Origin: Hoeflea prorocentri
Lineage (GTDB): Bacteria > Pseudomonadota > Alphaproteobacteria > Rhizobiales > Rhizobiaceae
Reading direction: 5' to 3'
Assembly: GCF_027944115.1 (NCBI RefSeq)
Contig: NZ_JAPJZI010000001.1
Span: forward strand, 4,154,001 to 4,218,000
DNA: 64,000 nucleotides
The translations under genes were made by a program, and so were the position numbers. This document shows positions 1 to 9,525 of the stretch, in pieces. Below the pieces are notes generated by a model. The model saw only the letters and a list, made by a program, of their open reading frames with translations. It did no database searches and was not told the DNA's origin. Within the stretch, counting starts at the first letter, position 1. Each line of letters starts with the position of its first letter.

Positions 1-203
1 TTGTTGTCGTGACCGCCGATCATGGCTGCGATCCGACATGGCGGGGAAATGATCACACGCGCGAGCGTGTGCCTGTATTGTGCTTCGGCTCCGGCGTGAC
101 GGCAGGATCCGCCGGTGTCAGGCAGACCTTCGCGGATATCGGCGAGAGCATCGCGGCACATCTCGGGCTTGCGCCCGGGCCGCATGGAAGGAGTTTCCTT
201 TGA
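1..203 (+). CDS. deoB: Phosphopentomutase, C-terminal end (partial)
   Basis: Only the last ~66 codons are present; the gene enters from outside the window and stops with TGA at 201-203. The residues TADHGCDP, followed by GNDHTRE and a tail ending in PHGRSF, match the metal-binding end of DeoB, an alkaline-phosphatase-superfamily enzyme that interconverts ribose-1-phosphate/deoxyribose-1-phosphate and the 5-phosphates. The Asp and His of ADHG and NDHT are the Mn ligands expected in this family. It is followed without a gap by add, so both probably belong to one nucleoside-salvage transcript. Confidence 0.9.
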   Translation, partial: VVVTADHGCDPTWRGNDHTRERVPVLCFGSGVTAGSAGVRQTFADIGESIAAHLGLAPGPHGRSFL

Positions 204-1168
204 CACGGCACATCCCCAAGGCTGAACTCCATTGCCACATTGAAGGCGCCGCGCCGACCGAACTGGTTCGCCAACAGGCACGCAAATATAGCGTCGACAT
301 CGATCATCTGATCGACGGAAAACGGTTCGTCTGGGACGACTTCACGAGTTTCCTCGCGGCCTATGATGCCGCTGCCGCCCTGTTCAAAACAGAAGAGGAT
401 TACGCACTTCTCGCCGAGAGTTATCTGGCATCCATCGCGTCCGAGGGTGCACTCTACAGCGAGATTTTCATCTCACCCGATCATGCCCGCCTGGCCGGTC
501 TGTCGCCACAGGCCTATGTCAACGGGCTTGGCGAGGGCATTGAAAGAGCGCGGGACAAATACGGCATCGAGGGCCGTCAGATCATCACCTGTGTCAGGCA
601 CTTCGACAAGGACGCCGCCATTGACGTCGCCCGGTTTGCCGCCGCGCGGCCGCACCGGACGGTCACCGGTTTCGGCATGGGCGGAGACGAGCGGATCGGG
701 TCCCACGCGGATTTTTCCGATGCGTTTGACATTGCCCGGGATGCGGGTCTCGGCATTACGACCCACGCCGGCGAGATCGCCGGAGCCGAGAGCGTGCGCG
801 ATGCGCTCGAGCATGTGCGCCCTGCCCGCATCGGCCACGGTGTGCGCGCCATCGAAGACATGTCGCTTGTCGAGCATCTGGCCAATGAAGGCATTGTCCT
901 TGAGGTTTGCCCCGGGTCGAATGTTTCGCTGTCAGTCTATGAGAGTTTCGGCGCGCACCCGTTCAGGACCCTCATGGATGCCGGTGTAAAGGTGACACTG
1001 AATTCCGACGATCCGCCGTTTTTCGACACCAGTCTCGGCAAGGAATACGCAATCGCACAAGCCGAGTTCGGTCTCAGCGACGAAGAACTCGTCGAAACGA
1101 CGCGCACAGCGATCAATGCGGCCTTTGTCGACGAAGACACCCGCACATCGCTCCTTGCAAAGTTGTGA
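200..1168 (+). CDS. add: Adenosine deaminase
   Basis: Deaminates adenosine/deoxyadenosine to inosine in the cytoplasm for purine salvage. The 322-residue product has the family zinc and catalytic motifs in order: HCH near the N-terminus (AELHCHIEG), HAGE (THAGEIAG), [15 protein letters not shown] and the terminal SDDP (LNSDDPPFF). I chose a TTG start at 200-202: a GGAAGGAG Shine-Dalgarno lies at 186-193, the TTG overlaps the deoB stop (TTGA), and homology begins right there. The open frame runs further upstream, but only antiparallel to or over deoB, so an earlier start is unlikely. Translation is probably coupled to deoB. Confidence 0.92.
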   Translation: MTRHIPKAELHCHIEGAAPTELVRQQARKYSVDIDHLIDGKRFVWDDFTSFLAAYDAAAALFKTEEDYALLAESYLASIASEGALYSEIFISPDHARLAGLSPQAYVNGLGEGIERARDKYGIEGRQIITCVRHFDKDAAIDVARFAAARPHRTVTGFGMGGDERIGSHADFSDAFDIARDAGLGITTHAGEIAGAESVRDALEHVRPARIGHGVRAIEDMSLVEHLANEGIVLEVCPGSNVSLSVYESFGAHPFRTLMDAGVKVTLNSDDPPFFDTSLGKEYAIAQAEFGLSDEELVETTRTAINAAFVDEDTRTSLLAKL

Positions 1169-1279
1169 CAAACCGCGCTGCCAGGGCCTTGGCCGGTTGC
1201 TTCTGCTTGCTGCCCGATCGTGGTCGATGCAATATGCGCTCAACATATTGAGCGCAGCCAGTTTGAGAAGGACATCACC

Positions 1280-1909
1280 ATGGACGGCGTTACCGTCATC
1301 GACCACCCGCTGGTTCAGCACAAGCTGACAATCATGCGAAAGAAGGATACGTCCACAGCCGGCTTCCGGCGGCTTCTGCGCGAGATATCGACCCTTTTGT
1401 GCTACGAGGTGACGCGCGAGCTGGCGCTTACGCATGAAAATATCGAAACGCCACTGACCGAAATGGACGCTCCCGTCCTTGCCGGCAAGAAGCTGGTGTT
1501 CGCGTCGATCCTGAGGGCGGGAAACGGCCTGCTGGAAGGCATGCTTGACCTTGTTCCGTCAGCGCGCGTGGCCCATATCGGACTTTACCGTGATCACGAT
1601 ACGCTTCAGGCGATCGAATATTATTTCAAGGCGCCGGAGGACATAAGCGACCGTCTGGTTATTGTCGTTGACCCGATGCTTGCAACAGCCAATTCATCCA
1701 TTTCAGCAGTTGAAAAACTGAAGGAACGTGGCGCGCATAATCTGCGCTTCCTTTGTCTTCTGGCGGCGCCGGAGGGTGTCGAAGCGTTTCGCAAGGCACA
1801 TCCGGACGTGCCCGTGTACACCGCGTCGATTGACAGCCATTTGAATGAGAAAGGCTATATCGTTCCCGGCCTCGGCGACGCCGGGGACCGCATGTACGGA
1901 ACCAAATAG
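1280..1909 (+). CDS. upp: Uracil phosphoribosyltransferase
   Basis: Converts uracil and PRPP to UMP. The 209-residue length is typical. Visible motifs are the N-terminal [11 protein letters not shown], the catalytic-flap region [17 protein letters not shown], the PRPP loop [12 protein letters not shown] and the uracil-binding C-terminal [11 protein letters not shown]. The PRPP loop usually reads DPMLATG(G/N)S; here the Gly is Ala (ATANS), a conservative but noticeable change. The ATG at 1280 is preceded by GAGAAGGA at 1265-1272. It lies about 110 bases downstream of add on the same strand. Confidence 0.93.
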   Translation: MDGVTVIDHPLVQHKLTIMRKKDTSTAGFRRLLREISTLLCYEVTRELALTHENIETPLTEMDAPVLAGKKLVFASILRAGNGLLEGMLDLVPSARVAHIGLYRDHDTLQAIEYYFKAPEDISDRLVIVVDPMLATANSSISAVEKLKERGAHNLRFLCLLAAPEGVEAFRKAHPDVPVYTASIDSHLNEKGYIVPGLGDAGDRMYGTK

Positions 1910-2071
1910 GCTGCGACAGGCCGTACACAATTCAATCAGTGCAATCTGATCCCAAAAGTTAACGTTTCCCTAACCTGTACAGCACACAGTGTCCGGTATG
2001 TCGGGTCGCTCTGGCGGTCCGTTAGGATTCACCTGCTGTACTGCGTGCACTTGAGCACAGGGACGTTCATC

Positions 2072-2596
2072 ATGATGCGGATCTTTTTACTGGCTGCCGT
2101 CGTTTCGGGCATAGCCGTTGCAGTGCCGAAGGTCGTCGACGGACAATTGGGATACACCACGGAAGAAACTGCAAAACCGATACGTCAAACGACCGAGCAG
2201 GCCCCGGTTGCAGCCTATGCCGGCGGACGCGATGTTGTCATCGCCGCCGATGCACGGGGACATTATCTCAGCAATTTCCGCATCAATGGCAAACAGATCG
2301 CCGGGTTGATCGATACCGGCGCGACCGCTGTTGCGATCAACCGGTCGACCGCGCGACAGATCGGGGTCTACCTGACACCATCAATGTTCACATACCGTAT
2401 CAACACCGCTAACGGCACGACCCGGGCCGCACGGGTGATGCTACAGTCCGTGGAACTCAAATCCATCAGGGTGCGTAATGTCGAAGCCTATGTGCTCGAC
2501 GACAATTCGCTTGGCGCGACGCTGATCGGCATGAGTTTTCTCAATCGCCTGACGTCCTTTCAGGCACGTGACGGCAAACTCATTCTCAAGCTTTAG
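2072..2596 (+). CDS. Retropepsin-like aspartic protease, membrane/exported (clan AA, TIGR02281-like)
   Basis: A 174-residue protein with an N-terminal hydrophobic segment (signal peptide or anchor, residues ~3-18) and a single retropepsin domain. The active-site motif is LIDTGATAVAINRS, and the C-terminal part contains GMSFLNRL, as in the TIGR02281 family of one-Asp proteases that dimerise to make the active site. The substrate is not known. I prefer the ATG at 2072 (or the adjacent 2075), which leads straight into the hydrophobic stretch, over a GTG at 2045. It converges on deoA with only 10 bases between the stops. The ~160 bases upstream, after upp, contain no gene. Confidence 0.8.
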   Translation: MMRIFLLAAVVSGIAVAVPKVVDGQLGYTTEETAKPIRQTTEQAPVAAYAGGRDVVIAADARGHYLSNFRINGKQIAGLIDTGATAVAINRSTARQIGVYLTPSMFTYRINTANGTTRAARVMLQSVELKSIRVRNVEAYVLDDNSLGATLIGMSFLNRLTSFQARDGKLILKL

Positions 2597-2606
2597 CAAG
2601 CATCGC

Positions 2607-3923
2607 CTATGCGCGCACGTGCCCGACGATGACGGATGTTTCCGGTATCGTTTCTGTGATGTCGTAGCAGGCGCGCACGGATTGCACCGCACGCTCGGCG
2701 GCTGCGTCATCGGCTGCATGCACCCGCCCGATGGGCTCGCCGGCCGATACTTTCGAGCCAAGCGCGGCAAGCTGCGTCAGGCCGACCCGCGGATCAACCG
2801 GATCCTGCGGTCGGGTGCGCCCGCCACCAAGCGAAACAACAACAAGGCCGACCTTGCGTGCATCAATCGCGCCGACATACCCGTCCTGAGGCGCGGGAAT
2901 ATCCCGCACAATCGGGGCAGCCGGCAGGTGATCGCTGTAACGATCCATAAAATCGGCAGGCCCGCCAAGCGCTGAAACCATTGCTGCGAAGTGTTCTGCC
3001 GCCTTGCCGGAGGAGAGCGCATCCTGTGCCAATCGGGCGCCAAGATCGGCGTCGGCTGCAATCCCTGACGCGGTTATCATCTCAGCGGCCAGGGCAATGG
3101 TGACATCTTCCAGGCGTTTGTCCCGATGCGCCCCGGTCAGAAACTCTACGGCATTGGCAACTTCGACTGCATTGCCCGCGGCGCTCGCCAACGGCTCATT
3201 CATATCGGTGATGATAGCCGAGGTGGAAAGGCCGGCGCCATTGGCAACGGCAACAAGGCTCTCCGCCAGGGCCATGGCCGCCTGCGGCTCGGCCATAAAC
3301 GCCCCATTGCCGGCCTTGACATCGAGCACCAGCGCCTGAAGGCCGGCGGCAAGTTTCTTGGACAGTATGGATGCGGTGATCAGGGGAATGGATTCCACGG
3401 TCGCCGTCACGTCGCGGATACCATAAAACCTTTTGTCCGCGGGCGCGAGGCGTCCGGTCTGCCCGATGATCGCGCAGCCGATGCGATCGACAACATCGCT
3501 GAACAGGGCATTGTCCGGCATGACCTGATATCCGGGTATGGACTCCATCTTGTCCAGCGTTCCGCCGGTGTGCCCCAGACCACGGCCCGATATCATCGGC
3601 ACCGCCGCCCCGCAGGCCGCAACAATCGGCGCCAACATCAAGGAAACATTGTCGCCCACGCCACCGGTCGAATGCTTGTCGGCAATGGGGCGATCAATCT
3701 GCGGCCATTCCAGCACGTCGCCGGAGTCGCGCATGGCAAGCGTCAGGGCAACCGCCTCGTCGCGGCTCATACCGTTGAAAAACACCGCCATCGCCAGGGC
3801 CGCCACCTGCCCTTCTGAAACGGTGCCGTCGGTTATGCCACGCACAAATTCCCCGATTTCGGCCCCGTCAAGCGCCTGCCCGTCACGCTTTTTGCGGATA
3901 ACTTCCTGAGGTAGAAAACTCAT
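2607..3923 (-). CDS. deoA: Thymidine phosphorylase
   Basis: Phosphorolyses thymidine/deoxyuridine to the free base and deoxyribose-1-phosphate. The 438-residue protein carries the phosphate/nucleoside-binding signature [10 protein letters not shown] followed by [16 protein letters not shown], and [12 protein letters not shown] of the alpha/beta domain. Family length and fold order (alpha domain, alpha/beta domain, C-terminal domain ending in the biotinyl-like lobe) fit. It is the last gene of a - strand run: ABC ATPase, permease, permease, cdd, purine nucleoside phosphorylase, deoA. The gap to the upstream gene is 25 bases. Confidence 0.95.
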   Translation of the reverse strand: MSFLPQEVIRKKRDGQALDGAEIGEFVRGITDGTVSEGQVAALAMAVFFNGMSRDEAVALTLAMRDSGDVLEWPQIDRPIADKHSTGGVGDNVSLMLAPIVAACGAAVPMISGRGLGHTGGTLDKMESIPGYQVMPDNALFSDVVDRIGCAIIGQTGRLAPADKRFYGIRDVTATVESIPLITASILSKKLAAGLQALVLDVKAGNGAFMAEPQAAMALAESLVAVANGAGLSTSAIITDMNEPLASAAGNAVEVANAVEFLTGAHRDKRLEDVTIALAAEMITASGIAADADLGARLAQDALSSGKAAEHFAAMVSALGGPADFMDRYSDHLPAAPIVRDIPAPQDGYVGAIDARKVGLVVVSLGGGRTRPQDPVDPRVGLTQLAALGSKVSAGEPIGRVHAADDAAAERAVQSVRACYDITETIPETSVIVGHVRA

Positions 3924-3948
3924 GACAATTCTCCAGCGGAAAGCAACA

Positions 3949-4740
3949 CTAGCCGGACAGCATGTGTCTCAGGATCGAAGCCAGCCTCTCGCCGCCGAGC
4001 GGCGCCATTTGCTTGGTTTCCTCATGGGAAATCTCGTCGCCGCTCATACCGGCGGCGAAATTCGTAACCACCGATGCCGCCGCGACCCGCAATCCCAGGA
4101 AACGCGCCAGTATGACTTCGGGGACAGTCGACATGCCCACCGCATCGGCGCCCATCATACCTGCCATCTTGATTTCGGCCGGTGTCTCAAAGCTCGGGCC
4201 GGAAAACCACATATAGACACCGCTGAAAAGATCGATGCCGACCTCTCGCGCGGCCGCATCCATTTGATCGGCCATCTCGACGTCATAGGCGTTGGTCAGT
4301 CCGACAAAACGTCGGTCACCCGGCTCACCGATGAGCGGATTGGCTCCTGCGTAATTGATGTGATCGGAAATCCTCATCACGGAACCGGGCGGCATTTCCT
4401 TTCGCAAAGACCCCGCCGCATTTGTCAGGATGAGCTTTTGAACGCCCAGCCCATGCAACGTTTCAAGCGGCAAGCGCATGGCCGATGCATCGCCTTTTTC
4501 ATAATAGTGCGCCCGCCCGGACAACATGATCACAGGTGTTTCACCCATATGTCCGGCAACCACTTCCGCTGCATGGCCCGATACGCCGCTGTGCGGGAAA
4601 CCTTCAAGGTCCGCATAGGAGACACGGACCGGATCACGCAACTCGCCGGAAAGCGAACCGAGACCCGATCCCAGAACAATGGCGGTCCGCGGATTGAGGC
4701 CGCCCAGTTTCTTGTCGAGTACCGATAGAGCCTGAGTCAT
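3949..4740 (-). CDS. punA: Purine-nucleoside phosphorylase (trimeric type)
   Basis: Cleaves purine (deoxy)nucleosides with phosphate. The 263-residue protein shows the trimeric PNP signatures: [11 protein letters not shown] (phosphate loop), [28 protein letters not shown] (Glu that binds the base) and TNFAAG (Asn that binds the base N7/O6). It could equally be specific for xanthosine (XapA type); sequence alone does not settle this. The start codon overlaps the cdd stop as ATGA (4740-4737), so the two are translationally coupled. Confidence 0.9.
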   Translation of the reverse strand: MTQALSVLDKKLGGLNPRTAIVLGSGLGSLSGELRDPVRVSYADLEGFPHSGVSGHAAEVVAGHMGETPVIMLSGRAHYYEKGDASAMRLPLETLHGLGVQKLILTNAAGSLRKEMPPGSVMRISDHINYAGANPLIGEPGDRRFVGLTNAYDVEMADQMDAAAREVGIDLFSGVYMWFSGPSFETPAEIKMAGMMGADAVGMSTVPEVILARFLGLRVAAASVVTNFAAGMSGDEISHEETKQMAPLGGERLASILRHMLSG

Positions 4741-5129
4741 TTCAGAACTTCCGCGTCAAAGGCGAGGGGCAACAGTTCGCCAAGGGTTATGGTTTTTACG
4801 ATACCGTTCATATCGCACAGGTGGATTTTCGTATCCGGGCCGCCAAACTCGGCCAAACGCTGACGGCAGCCGCCGCAGGGCGTGCACGCCTCCATTTTTT
4901 CGGCGATGACCGCGACTTCCTCGATCTGCTTCCCGCCACCCATGACCATGTGGCTTATGGCCGTGGTTTCCGCGCACCAGCCCTCGGGATAGGAGATCAC
5001 CTCGATATTGGCGCCCGCATAGATCCGGCCATCATCGGCGCGCAGTGCAGCGCCCACCGGGAAATGCGAGTAGGGTGTGTGGCAGCGGCTCATGGCATCT
5101 CGTGCTGCCTCGAACAAATCGCTGGACAT
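4737..5129 (-). CDS. cdd: Cytidine deaminase
   Basis: Deaminates cytidine/deoxycytidine to uridine forms. The 130-residue homotetrameric-type enzyme has the expected N-terminal YSHFPVGAAL, the catalytic CAETTAI (Cys zinc ligand plus proton-shuttle Glu) and the second zinc pair in CTPCGGCRQRL. It sits between the second permease of the nucleoside transporter (6-base gap) and the purine nucleoside phosphorylase (4-base overlap), so imported nucleosides would meet their first catabolic enzymes from the same mRNA. Confidence 0.95.
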   Translation of the reverse strand: MSSDLFEAARDAMSRCHTPYSHFPVGAALRADDGRIYAGANIEVISYPEGWCAETTAISHMVMGGGKQIEEVAVIAEKMEACTPCGGCRQRLAEFGGPDTKIHLCDMNGIVKTITLGELLPLAFDAEVLK

Positions 5130-5135
5130 GGTGCC

Positions 5136-6107
5136 CTACCGCTCCTTCACATAGGGCTGCCCGCCCGCCTTGGGCGGTATTGCCTTACCGATAAATCCGG
5201 CCAGCAGGATGACGGTCAGAATATACGGCAGAGCCTGCATGAACTGGACCGGAACCTCGCCGACGACCGGCAATGACTGGCCTTGAAGCAGGATCGCCAG
5301 GGCGTCGAGAAAGCCGAACAGGAGGCAGGCCAGCATGACATTGACGGGTTTCCACTTGGCGAAGATCAATGCCGCAAGGGCAATAAAGCCTTTGCCGGCC
5401 GTCATGCCCTTAACGAATCCAGCCGCCACGGCCATGGACAGATAGGCACCGGCAAAGCCGCACAGAATTCCGCAACACAAGACGCCCAGATAACGCATCT
5501 GGGTCACCGATATGCCGGCCGTGTCGACCGCGCCTGGGTTTTCGCCGACAGCTCTCAGCCGCAATCCAAAACGGGTGCGGTAGAGAACCCACCAGGTAAA
5601 GGGCACAAGCGCGAATGCAAGATAGGTCAGAAGGAAGTGTTCCGATATGAGGCTCCCGTAAACCGGACCGATGACCGGTACGTCTGCAAGCGTATCGGTC
5701 AGCGGCAACTTGATCGCCTCGAACCGGCTCCCCTCGCCGAGCTGCGGCGTTCGCCCACCCTGCCGGAACCAGGCCTGGCCAAGGATGACCGTCGCGCCGA
5801 GCGCTATGAAGTTGATCGCAACGCCGGAGACGATCTGGTTGCCGCGCTGGGTGATCGAGGCGAAGGCGTGCACCATCGCCAGCGCAACGGAAACGATGAT
5901 CGCGGCGGCAAGGCCGATAAAGGCCGATCCGTAGACAGCCGCAGCGGCACCGCCGGCGAAGGCAGCTGCAAGCATCTTGCCTTCAAGCCCGATATCAAAA
6001 ATCCCGGAGCGCTCTGAGTAAAGGCCGGCAAGTGCGGCAAAAATCAGCGGAACCGAAAGGCGGATTGTGGCTTCGAGTGTGACCAGTATGATCTGAAAAT
6101 AATCCAT
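5136..6107 (-). CDS. ABC transporter permease, nucleoside (BMP/NupQ type)
   Basis: One of two inner-membrane permeases of a simple-sugar/nucleoside ABC importer of the BMP-lipoprotein class. The 323-residue protein is strongly hydrophobic, with about eight to ten segments, and begins MDYFQIILVTLEATIRLSVP with YSERSGIFDIGLEGKM next, the characteristic opening of this family. The ATG at 6107 lies 4 bases after the stop of the preceding permease; an upstream in-frame extension would overlap that gene and lacks homology. It is co-transcribed with cdd, punA and deoA, which points to nucleosides as the substrate. Confidence 0.9.
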   Translation of the reverse strand: MDYFQIILVTLEATIRLSVPLIFAALAGLYSERSGIFDIGLEGKMLAAAFAGGAAAAVYGSAFIGLAAAIIVSVALAMVHAFASITQRGNQIVSGVAINFIALGATVILGQAWFRQGGRTPQLGEGSRFEAIKLPLTDTLADVPVIGPVYGSLISEHFLLTYLAFALVPFTWWVLYRTRFGLRLRAVGENPGAVDTAGISVTQMRYLGVLCCGILCGFAGAYLSMAVAAGFVKGMTAGKGFIALAALIFAKWKPVNVMLACLLFGFLDALAILLQGQSLPVVGEVPVQFMQALPYILTVILLAGFIGKAIPPKAGGQPYVKER

Positions 6108-6111
6108 GGTC

Positions 6112-7248
6112 CTACTCCCCCGCCGCAGCCGCTTCGGACTGTTTGCCCGCGCCACTGAGTGTTGCGAAGAACACCGTGATCGCCGGTCTGAACATGTGCT
6201 CCAACGCCCCGGCGAACAAAATGACCAGACCCTGGATAATGGTGATCATATCGCGGGAAATCTGCGGCATCTCGAAGGCGATTTCCGCGCCACCCTGATA
6301 GAGGACGCCAAACAGAATGGCGGCCGGAATAATGCCGACCGGGTGAGAGCGGCCCATCAGCGCCACCGCAATGCCGACGAAGCCTGCGCCAGCGACAAAA
6401 TCAAGCTGCAGCCGGTGTTGATCGCCCATGATGGGATTGAGCGCCATCATGCCGGCGAGCGCACCGGAAATCATCATGGTGATGATGATAATGCGGGCTT
6501 CCTTGATGCCGGCGTAGCGCGCAGCTGTCGGGCTGGCGCCCATGGTGCGGATCTCGTAGCCAAGACGCGTGCGCCAGATCAGCAGCCAGACAAGGAACGC
6601 CGCGATAAGCGCAATGATAAAACTCAGGTTGAACGGGGCACCGCCAATATCCAGCCCGAAGAGGCCGAGCAGCCAGTCCAGTCTCGGGATGTGCGCACCC
6701 GCCATAAAGGTCGCGGTTTGCGGCGACATCGAGCCGGCGGGCTTGAGCACTTCCACGAGCATGTAGACCATCAGGCTGGCGGCGATGAAATTGAACATGA
6801 TCGTGGTGATAACCACGTGACTGCCGCGCTTGGCCTGAAGGTATCCGGGTATGAAGGCCCATGCCGCACCGAAGACCGCTGCGGCTGCGATGGCAAATGG
6901 CAAGGTGATGAACCAGGGGAATATGCCGTCGAGAGCAAGGGCAATGATGGCAACGCCCAACCCGCCGATATAGGCCTGACCCTCGCCGCCGATATTGAAG
7001 AGGCCGCAATGGAACGCAACGGCCACCGCGAGCCCCGTAAAGATGAAATTGGTGGCGTAATAGAGGGTGAAACCCAACCCCTCGCCATAGCCGAATGCAC
7101 CCTGCACAAGCAGCGTCGCGGCCTTGATCGGGCTTTCGCCGACAAGCAGGACGACAAGGCCGGCGACAAGAAAAGCAACCACCAGATTGATCAGCGGAAT
7201 AAGTCCGTATTCGACCCAAAGCGGCAGTTTTGCGTAAGGAACACTCAT
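6112..7248 (-). CDS. ABC transporter permease, nucleoside (BMP/NupP type)
   Basis: First permease of the nucleoside importer. The 378-residue polytopic protein contains the family landmark FHCGLFNIGGEGQAYIGG and the GLGFTLYYATNFIFTGLAVA region just before it. Its ATG overlaps the ATPase stop by 4 bases (7248-7245). The sequence resembles YufP/NupB-type permeases. It pairs with the shorter permease downstream to form the heterodimeric channel. No BMP-family binding lipoprotein is encoded within this window next to it. Confidence 0.9.
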   Translation of the reverse strand: MSVPYAKLPLWVEYGLIPLINLVVAFLVAGLVVLLVGESPIKAATLLVQGAFGYGEGLGFTLYYATNFIFTGLAVAVAFHCGLFNIGGEGQAYIGGLGVAIIALALDGIFPWFITLPFAIAAAAVFGAAWAFIPGYLQAKRGSHVVITTIMFNFIAASLMVYMLVEVLKPAGSMSPQTATFMAGAHIPRLDWLLGLFGLDIGGAPFNLSFIIALIAAFLVWLLIWRTRLGYEIRTMGASPTAARYAGIKEARIIIITMMISGALAGMMALNPIMGDQHRLQLDFVAGAGFVGIAVALMGRSHPVGIIPAAILFGVLYQGGAEIAFEMPQISRDMITIIQGLVILFAGALEHMFRPAITVFFATLSGAGKQSEAAAAGE

Positions 7249-8780
7249 TGTGCCGCCTCCTTTTCTTCCTCGACGCCGGCCATCAGCAGGCCGAGTTCGC
7301 CTTCCGTTGCTTCCGGCGTGCGCTCACCGACCACGCGGCCGGCGAACATGACCAGGATGCGGTCGGACAGGGAACGGATTTCATCAAGTTCCACCGAGAC
7401 CAGAAGCACGGCTTTTCCGGCATCGCGCATTTCGATGATGCGCTTGTGGATGAATTCGATCGCGCCGACATCGACGCCGCGCGTCGGCTGCCCGATGACA
7501 AGAACGGACGGATCACGCTCCATCTCTCGCGCCAGTACGATCTTCTGCTGGTTGCCGCCCGAGAAATTCGCCGTCTTCAGCCGTACATCCGGAGGCCGGA
7601 TATCGTATTTCTCGGCGCTTTCGGCCGCATGGGTGCGGATGGCATCGAGATTGAGCATGGGTCCACTGAGGTAGCGGCTGTCATAGTGATAGCCGAGAAT
7701 GGCATTTTCATTTTCCTCGAAGCTGAGAACCAGACCCATATGGTGGCGATCCTCCGGCACATGGGCAAGGCCGCGTTTTCTCAACTCCTGCGGATCGGCG
7801 GCTCCGGTGACCTCGATGGGATCGCCATTCAAAAGCACGCTGCCGCTCTCGGCGACGCGAATGCCGGTGATCGCCTGCAGCAGTTCGGATTGGCCATTGC
7901 CCGCAACGCCTGCAATGCCGACGATCTCTCCGGCACGCACATCGAAGGATACATTGTCGACCATGGTCACGCCACGGCTGTCCTTGACCGACAGGCCCTT
8001 GACCGACAGGCCGACATCCTTGGGATGGGCTTCGCCCTTCTCCACCCTCAAAAGAACACGGCGGCCGACCATGAGTTCGGCAAGTTCCTCAACCGAGGTT
8101 TCGGACGTGGTGCGTGTTGCCACCATCTCGCCGCGCCGCATGACCGACACCTCGTCGGTGATCGCCATGATCTCACGCAGCTTGTGGGTGATCAGGATGA
8201 TTGTCTTGCCCTGGTCCCGAAGCTGCTCGAGGATACGGAAGAGATGATCAGCCTCGGCCGGCGTCAAGACGCCGGTCGGCTCATCGAGGATCAGGATTTC
8301 CGCACCCCGATAAAGCGCCTTGAGTATTTCGACACGCTGCTGCAGACCGACCGGCAGTTCCTCGATGACGGCATCTGGGTCGACCTCCAGCGCATATTCG
8401 TCTTCCAGACGCTTGAGTTCGGCCCGCGCATTGACAATGCCGCGGTTGAGGATGGCGTTTTCCTCCGCGCCGAGCATGACGTTTTCAAGGACGGTGAAAT
8501 TGTCGACCAGCATGAAGTGCTGGTGAACCATGCCGATACCGGCGGCAATCGCCGTATTCGGGTCGCGGATTGTCAGCTTTGAGCCATTGACGAATATATC
8601 GCCACGATCGGCCTGGTAAAATCCGTAGAGGATCGACATCAGGGTCGATTTTCCGGCACCGTTTTCCCCGATGATGCCGTGGATCGTTCCCTTTTTTACT
8701 TCCAGATTGATGTCTCTGTTGGCATGAACCGCGCCGAAACTCTTGTCGATGCCCCTCAGTTCGATAGCAAGATCGCTCAT
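7245..8780 (-). CDS. ABC transporter ATPase, nucleoside/simple sugar, double-domain
   Basis: The 511-residue protein has two fused ABC cassettes, as in RbsA/NupO-type ATPases. The N-terminal cassette has Walker A GENGAGKST, LILDEPTGVLTP (Walker B) and a GLQQRVEI signature. The C-terminal cassette has a degenerate Walker A (GVAGNGQSELL) but a good signature, FSGGNQQKIVLARE, and IGQPTRGVD. I take the ATG at 8780 (MSDLAIELRG); the frame could open at a TTG at 8801 with poor spacing. It is the first gene of the - strand salvage operon; the upstream 150 bases should hold its promoter and contain the palindrome TAATCGATTA (8808-8817). Confidence 0.93.
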   Translation of the reverse strand: MSDLAIELRGIDKSFGAVHANRDINLEVKKGTIHGIIGENGAGKSTLMSILYGFYQADRGDIFVNGSKLTIRDPNTAIAAGIGMVHQHFMLVDNFTVLENVMLGAEENAILNRGIVNARAELKRLEDEYALEVDPDAVIEELPVGLQQRVEILKALYRGAEILILDEPTGVLTPAEADHLFRILEQLRDQGKTIILITHKLREIMAITDEVSVMRRGEMVATRTTSETSVEELAELMVGRRVLLRVEKGEAHPKDVGLSVKGLSVKDSRGVTMVDNVSFDVRAGEIVGIAGVAGNGQSELLQAITGIRVAESGSVLLNGDPIEVTGAADPQELRKRGLAHVPEDRHHMGLVLSFEENENAILGYHYDSRYLSGPMLNLDAIRTHAAESAEKYDIRPPDVRLKTANFSGGNQQKIVLAREMERDPSVLVIGQPTRGVDVGAIEFIHKRIIEMRDAGKAVLLVSVELDEIRSLSDRILVMFAGRVVGERTPEATEGELGLLMAGVEEEKEAAQ

Positions 8781-8807
8781 GCGGTGTCCGTTTTTTATCA
8801 ATTGGTC

Positions 8808-8817
8808 TAATCGATTA
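8808..8817. promoter_or_regulatory. Short palindrome upstream of the nucleoside ABC operon
   Basis: TAATCGATTA is a perfect 10-base palindrome 28 bases before the ATPase start codon. It is positioned where a repressor of the salvage operon could act. It is short and AT-rich, so chance is possible, and no regulator for it lies in the window. Confidence 0.2.
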
Positions 8818-8935
8818 CTCTATTCTCCCACCCTATCGGAAACCAGCCCAAAGCCCTATTTTTTACCTGTAACGCGGTTTAAGCAGTTTCAACGTGTTGA
8901 TAAAGTATGCACCGGTTATTTGCCCCGGAGGACCA

Positions 8936-9094
8936 ATGAGCGCTTTCGCCTTTCATGCAACACCGCAGATTATCGTGCGGCAGGGATCAGCCGGCGAACC
9001 GGCACGTGCGGCCGATCAGAAACCGGATAGGGCTGCGCTTGTCATTGACCATCCGGCCAGAAAGGACAGGCAGAGCCGCGTGGTGACACCATGA
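8936..9094 (+). CDS. Small ORF of 52 residues coupled to the thioesterase gene
   Basis: I do not recognise a complete family. It has a GGAGG at 8927-8931 in front of ATG 8936, and its TGA overlaps the thioesterase ATG (ATGA, 9091-9094), so it looks translated. The opening MSAFAFHATPQIIVRQGSA faintly resembles the N-terminal edge of iron-containing (class IV) alcohol dehydrogenases, and the rest (ALVIDHP) could be a worn continuation. This would make it a relic of a deleted dehydrogenase; it could equally be a leader peptide. The similarity is my reading by eye. Confidence 0.4.
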   Translation: MSAFAFHATPQIIVRQGSAGEPARAADQKPDRAALVIDHPARKDRQSRVVTP

Positions 9095-9525
9095 CAAGAC
9101 CGACGCCGCTTAGCCGCGAAACCTTCAAGGTGTTCAGGCCCCTGCAAACCCGCTGGGCCGACAATGACATTTACGGGCACATGAACAATGTTGTGCACTA
9201 CGCCCTGTTCGATACGGCCATCAATGGCTGGCTTGTCGATAAAGGACTGCTTGACCCGGTAAGAGGCGAGACAATCGGTCTCGTGGTCGAGACCGGCTGC
9301 CACTATTTTGCCGAGCTCGCTTTCCCTGACCTGATTGATGCCGGTATCGGCGTCGAACGCATCGGCACATCTTCGGTTGTTTATTGTATCGGCCTTTTCC
9401 GGGATGAAGATTCAACGGCGGCGGCGCAGGGCCGCTTTGTCCATGTCTATGTCGACCGTAGGGGCAGGCGTCCAAGGCCGCTTGATCCGCACTGGCGCGA
9501 GACTTTGGAGGGCGCGCTGATATGA
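9091..9525 (+). CDS. Acyl-CoA thioesterase, 4-hydroxybenzoyl-CoA thioesterase family (hotdog fold)
   Basis: The 144-residue single-hotdog protein carries the motif TRWADNDIYGHMNNVVHY, in which the Asp and the GHMNN helix start form the active site in YbgC/4HBT-type thioesterases. It should hydrolyse acyl-CoA thioesters in the cytoplasm; the acyl group is not evident. It overlaps the small ORF upstream and slyX downstream (ATGA at 9522-9525), so the three appear to be read as one unit. Confidence 0.88.
   Translation: MTRPTPLSRETFKVFRPLQTRWADNDIYGHMNNVVHYALFDTAINGWLVDKGLLDPVRGETIGLVVETGCHYFAELAFPDLIDAGIGVERIGTSSVVYCIGLFRDEDSTAAAQGRFVHVYVDRRGRRPRPLDPHWRETLEGALI

Noticed and set aside
6106-8582. 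Long + strand open frames (450-522 codons) opposite the nucleoside permease and ATPase genes
   Set aside because: Complement of clear ABC transporter genes; products are His/Asp/Gly-rich and resemble nothing.
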